Source of the DNA: an uncultured Lysobacteraceae bacterium
Lineage (GTDB): Bacteria > Pseudomonadota > Gammaproteobacteria > Xanthomonadales > Rhodanobacteraceae
NCBI GenBank assembly: GCA_946482585.1
Contig: CAMLSI010000243.1
Location: 1-7,863 of the forward strand
Direction of reading: 5' to 3'
DNA length: 7,863 nt
Shown here: positions 5,896 to 7,863 of the stretch, piece after piece
Layout: each line of letters opens with the position of its first letter
Position numbering within the stretch: the first letter of the stretch is position 1
Program-made: the position numbers and the translations under genes
The notes under the pieces: generated by a model
The model's database searches: none
What the model was told of the DNA's origin: nothing
What the model saw: only the letters and a program-made list of their open reading frames with translations

Positions 5896-7572
5896 TTACT
5901 CGAACCCCGTGCGGAAGATCAGGTCGGCATCGCCGAACACGGTGATCTGGAACGCTTGCGTGATCGCCAGGCTGTTCGCCGCGCCCGGGTCGGCGATGTA
6001 GAAGCGCCCGTACAGCGTCTGGCCCAGCAGCGTGGGATCGTTGCCCAGATTCACGTTGACCGATCCCGAACCACCGCCGCTTCCGGCACCGCCGAGGGCG
6101 ATGGCATGGCTTGCGAAATCGCCAGCGGGGATGGTGGTCTGCAGGCCCGGATCGCTATGGGAAATCACCAGCGTCGCGGCAGCGCCGCCGAGGGCGTTCG
6201 CCACGGAGACGGTGAAATTGGTATTGCCCAGCAACGGCGGTTCGAGCGCGCCGATTTGCGGCACGACATTGCCGGACCCCGCCCGCGCAGTGCCGACGAT
6301 ATGCGGAATCCGATCGCTTTCGGTGAACAAGGTCGGGCGCTGGAACGGACCCGCTTCAGCGGCCACGCGCGGGTCGGTCATCGGTCGCCTCAGGAAGGCC
6401 ACCAGATTGGCTTTCTGCTGCGGCGTCAGGTTGCGCGGGCGGACGCGCGGATCCTTGTTCGGCGCGGTGAAGTCACCGCCGCGGTCATAGAAGTCGACCA
6501 CCTGTTCGAGCGTGGCGAAGCGACCGTTGCTCATGTACGGCGCGCGCAGCTCGGCGTTGCGCAGACTCGGCGTGCGGAACGCGCCGCGGTCCGCCGGGTT
6601 GTTGGTCTGCACGAATCGGCCGAGGTCGTCATCGACGGGCCTCACGCCGATGTAGTGAAACTGATTATCGCTGATCAGCGGACCCGCATGACAGGCCGCG
6701 CAATCGTTGGCGACGAACACCTGCTGGCCGGCGCGCTCCGCGTTGGTCAGCGATGGCGTGCCGCCGCGCTCCGCATCCAGCGGGGTCTGTGTGGCATTCA
6801 ACGTGCGCTCGTACGCGGCGATCGCCATCGCGATGCGCGCCGCAGTGATATCGCGGCTGCCGAAGACTTCGGCGAACAGCGCGGGATAATTCCGGCCGGC
6901 GATCCAGGCCTCGAGCGCATCGGGCACGTTCAGCGCCAGCGCCAGCGGGCGCGCCGATGTCAGGCGATGGCCGATCGTGTTGACGGTCGCGCCGCTGAAG
7001 GCCATTTCGACGGTGTTGACCAGCGGACCCAGCGCCTGATTTTCCAGAGCCCCACCCTGCGGGATCAGCACCTGCGCAGTGAGCGGGTCCACGAACGCAC
7101 CGCCGGCGCGGCCATCCCAGAACAGCAGCGGCGGATAGGCCGCGTTCACCGCCGACGGCGAGCGGCGGGTGCCGACCTGCGCGGCCATGCCGAACGGCGC
7201 TATCGACTGATAGAGCCCGTCCGCGCCGTGCGCCGGCACGCCGGCCGAAGCGCGCAGATCGTCGCCGGTGCCCAGCAGGCCGTCGCGCCCCGGATTGATG
7301 CTGCCGGACATGGCCAGTGCGGTACGCGGATCCCCGCCGCCGCCGAAGGGTCGATGGCAGGTGCCGCAGGCGACCGTCCCGGTGATCGACAGCTGCTCTT
7401 CCCAGAACAGGGCGGTGCCCAGCTGGATCTTCGCCGCCGTCTGCGGATTGCCCGCCGGAATGGGCGGGGGGCCCAGCGGCGGAGGCGGCGGCGGACCACC
7501 CTGACTGCGCGCGTCGGTCGCGCCCAGCAGGGCCAAGAACCCGATCCCGCAGGAAAAGAGCGTCGTCTTCAT
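5896..7572 (-). CDS. Secreted di-heme cytochrome c peroxidase (CcpA/MauG family)
   Basis: A 558-residue periplasmic or exported protein. It opens with a Sec signal peptide (about 1-21), then a proline-rich linker (27-39). The di-heme peroxidase core carries heme motifs C69-G-T-C72-H73 and C291-A-A-C294-H295. Other family hallmarks are GTRRSPSAVNAAYPPLLFWD (134-153), PLVNTVEMAF (183-192), and RTPSLRN followed by APYMSNGRFATLEQVVDFYD (333-363). Met347 in APYM is a candidate distal ligand to the high-potential heme; the residue after it is Ser where relatives usually have His. Such enzymes reduce hydrogen peroxide with electrons from small cytochromes or cupredoxins, while MauG relatives oxidise protein substrates. 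After residue ~420 there is an extra ~135-residue beta-rich domain with a Gly/Ser stretch, ending IFRTGFE. The Met at 7572 is chosen because GGGGGA lies 8 nt upstream; the ATG at 7578 is only 2 nt from it. The frame stays open to 7857 through repeats, which are not coding. Confidence 0.93.
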   Translation of the reverse strand: MKTTLFSCGIGFLALLGATDARSQGGPPPPPPLGPPPIPAGNPQTAAKIQLGTALFWEEQLSITGTVACGTCHRPFGGGGDPRTALAMSGSINPGRDGLLGTGDDLRASAGVPAHGADGLYQSIAPFGMAAQVGTRRSPSAVNAAYPPLLFWDGRAGGAFVDPLTAQVLIPQGGALENQALGPLVNTVEMAFSGATVNTIGHRLTSARPLALALNVPDALEAWIAGRNYPALFAEVFGSRDITAARIAMAIAAYERTLNATQTPLDAERGGTPSLTNAERAGQQVFVANDCAACHAGPLISDNQFHYIGVRPVDDDLGRFVQTNNPADRGAFRTPSLRNAELRAPYMSNGRFATLEQVVDFYDRGGDFTAPNKDPRVRPRNLTPQQKANLVAFLRRPMTDPRVAAEAGPFQRPTLFTESDRIPHIVGTARAGSGNVVPQIGALEPPLLGNTNFTVSVANALGGAAATLVISHSDPGLQTTIPAGDFASHAIALGGAGSGGGSGSVNVNLGNDPTLLGQTLYGRFYIADPGAANSLAITQAFQITVFGDADLIFRTGFE

Positions 7573-7580
7573 CGGCATGT

Positions 7581-7586
7581 TCCCCC
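7581..7586 (-). promoter_or_regulatory. Ribosome binding site of the peroxidase gene
   Basis: On the minus strand GGGGGA lies 8 nt before the ATG at 7572 (protein begins MKTTLFS) and only 2 nt before the in-frame ATG at 7578 (MPMKTT). Spacing favours the later start. Confidence 0.6.
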
Positions 7587-7674
7587 AACCGGCCCCCCTG
7601 TGGACCGCTGGAGCACACGATGGCGGGAGACTGTGCAGAAACGATGGAGAGGATTCAGGGCCTCGAGTCCGGCC

Positions 7675-7772
7675 CGGGATTGAGGACGGGATTGAGGACA
7701 CCCCACAAGTCGGGATTGAGGTACCCACAAAAGGGGCGGGATTGAGGAGGCGGGATTGAGGACACCCACAAA
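7675..7772 (-). repeat. Five-copy CGGGATTGAGGA array with cores
   Basis: CGGGATTGAGG(A) occurs at 7675, 7687, 7711, 7737 and 7751 on the plus strand. Read on the minus strand, the element is a GTGGGTGTCC core followed by the tail TCAATCCCG. One core is exact (7760-7769) and preceded by GCATTTT on the minus strand. Two are damaged: one with an extra C (7696-7706) and one missing two bases (7720-7728). The array occupies the upstream region of the peroxidase gene, about 100-200 bp before its start codon. Confidence 0.88.
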
Positions 7773-7799
7773 ATGCTCGCGCCGCCGATCCCGCCCTTC

Positions 7800-7829
7800 G
7801 TAGCGTGCGGTCGCCATAGGCGACCGCAC
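7800..7829. repeat. GTAG-headed REP palindrome
   Basis: GTAG at 7800-7803 is followed after one base by a perfect 11-bp stem (GTGCGGTCGCC at 7805-7815 with 7819-7829) around an ATA loop, then CATCG. It has the same architecture as the REP at 5789-5818 and lies about 230 bp upstream of the peroxidase gene. The two REPs bracket that gene. Confidence 0.82.
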
Positions 7830-7863
7830 CATCGGGTGTTCCGGCTTTCCGCACCACCGCGAT

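Noticed and set aside
5707..7683. 658-codon open frame on the plus strand opposite the peroxidase
   Set aside because: It is antisense to a clearly recognised di-heme peroxidase. Its Arg/Gln/Ala-rich translation matches no family, and such shadows are expected in high-GC DNA.

Overview
This is a high-GC bacterial window with strongly G/C-biased third codon positions. It most resembles a gammaproteobacterium of the Xanthomonadales/Lysobacterales (Rhodanobacteraceae-like). That placement is an inference from three things: GTAG-headed REP palindromes, a membrane LuxR-type regulator paired with a DUF4199 protein, and a secreted di-heme peroxidase ending in an IFxxGFE-type C-terminus. No rRNA, tRNA, CRISPR array, transposase or phage gene was found.

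Layout, left to right: (1) the 3' part of an unrecognised gene (+, to 682); (2) a frameshifted, N-terminally eroded GNAT acetyltransferase of the AAC(3)-I type (-, about 780-1105); (3) a small lipoprotein (+, 1366-1875); (4) a six-helix GAP/Sap-family membrane protein (-, 1976-2686); (5) a repeat cluster (about 2738-2910); (6) a helical TPR-like protein whose coding sequence seems to emerge directly from the repeat edge (+, 2949-4043); (7) a 540-bp repeat region with two ~180-bp units and a short-period array (about 4063-4521); (8) a probable two-gene operon, a membrane-anchored LuxR-type HTH protein and a DUF4199 membrane protein (+, 4587-5629/5632); (9) a convergent gap with two identical 47-bp hairpin units and a GTAG-headed REP (5680-5818); (10) a secreted di-heme cytochrome c peroxidase with an extra C-terminal domain (-, 5896-7572); (11) its upstream region, with a five-copy short repeat and a second clear REP (7675-7829).

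The protein-coding content is ordinary chromosomal material, and apart from the LuxR/DUF4199 pair the genes show no shared pathway. The striking feature is non-coding. A 10-bp core, GTGGGTGTCC, occurs 12 times exactly on the two strands combined, plus degenerate copies, and only between genes. It is usually preceded by GCAT 1-6 nt upstream. At each locus the core is fused to a different downstream tail, and each locus has multiplied its own version locally. These elements sit beside GTAG-headed REPs, fill four intergenic gaps, form hairpins at one convergent gene end, and produce spurious in-frame N-terminal extensions of neighbouring genes.
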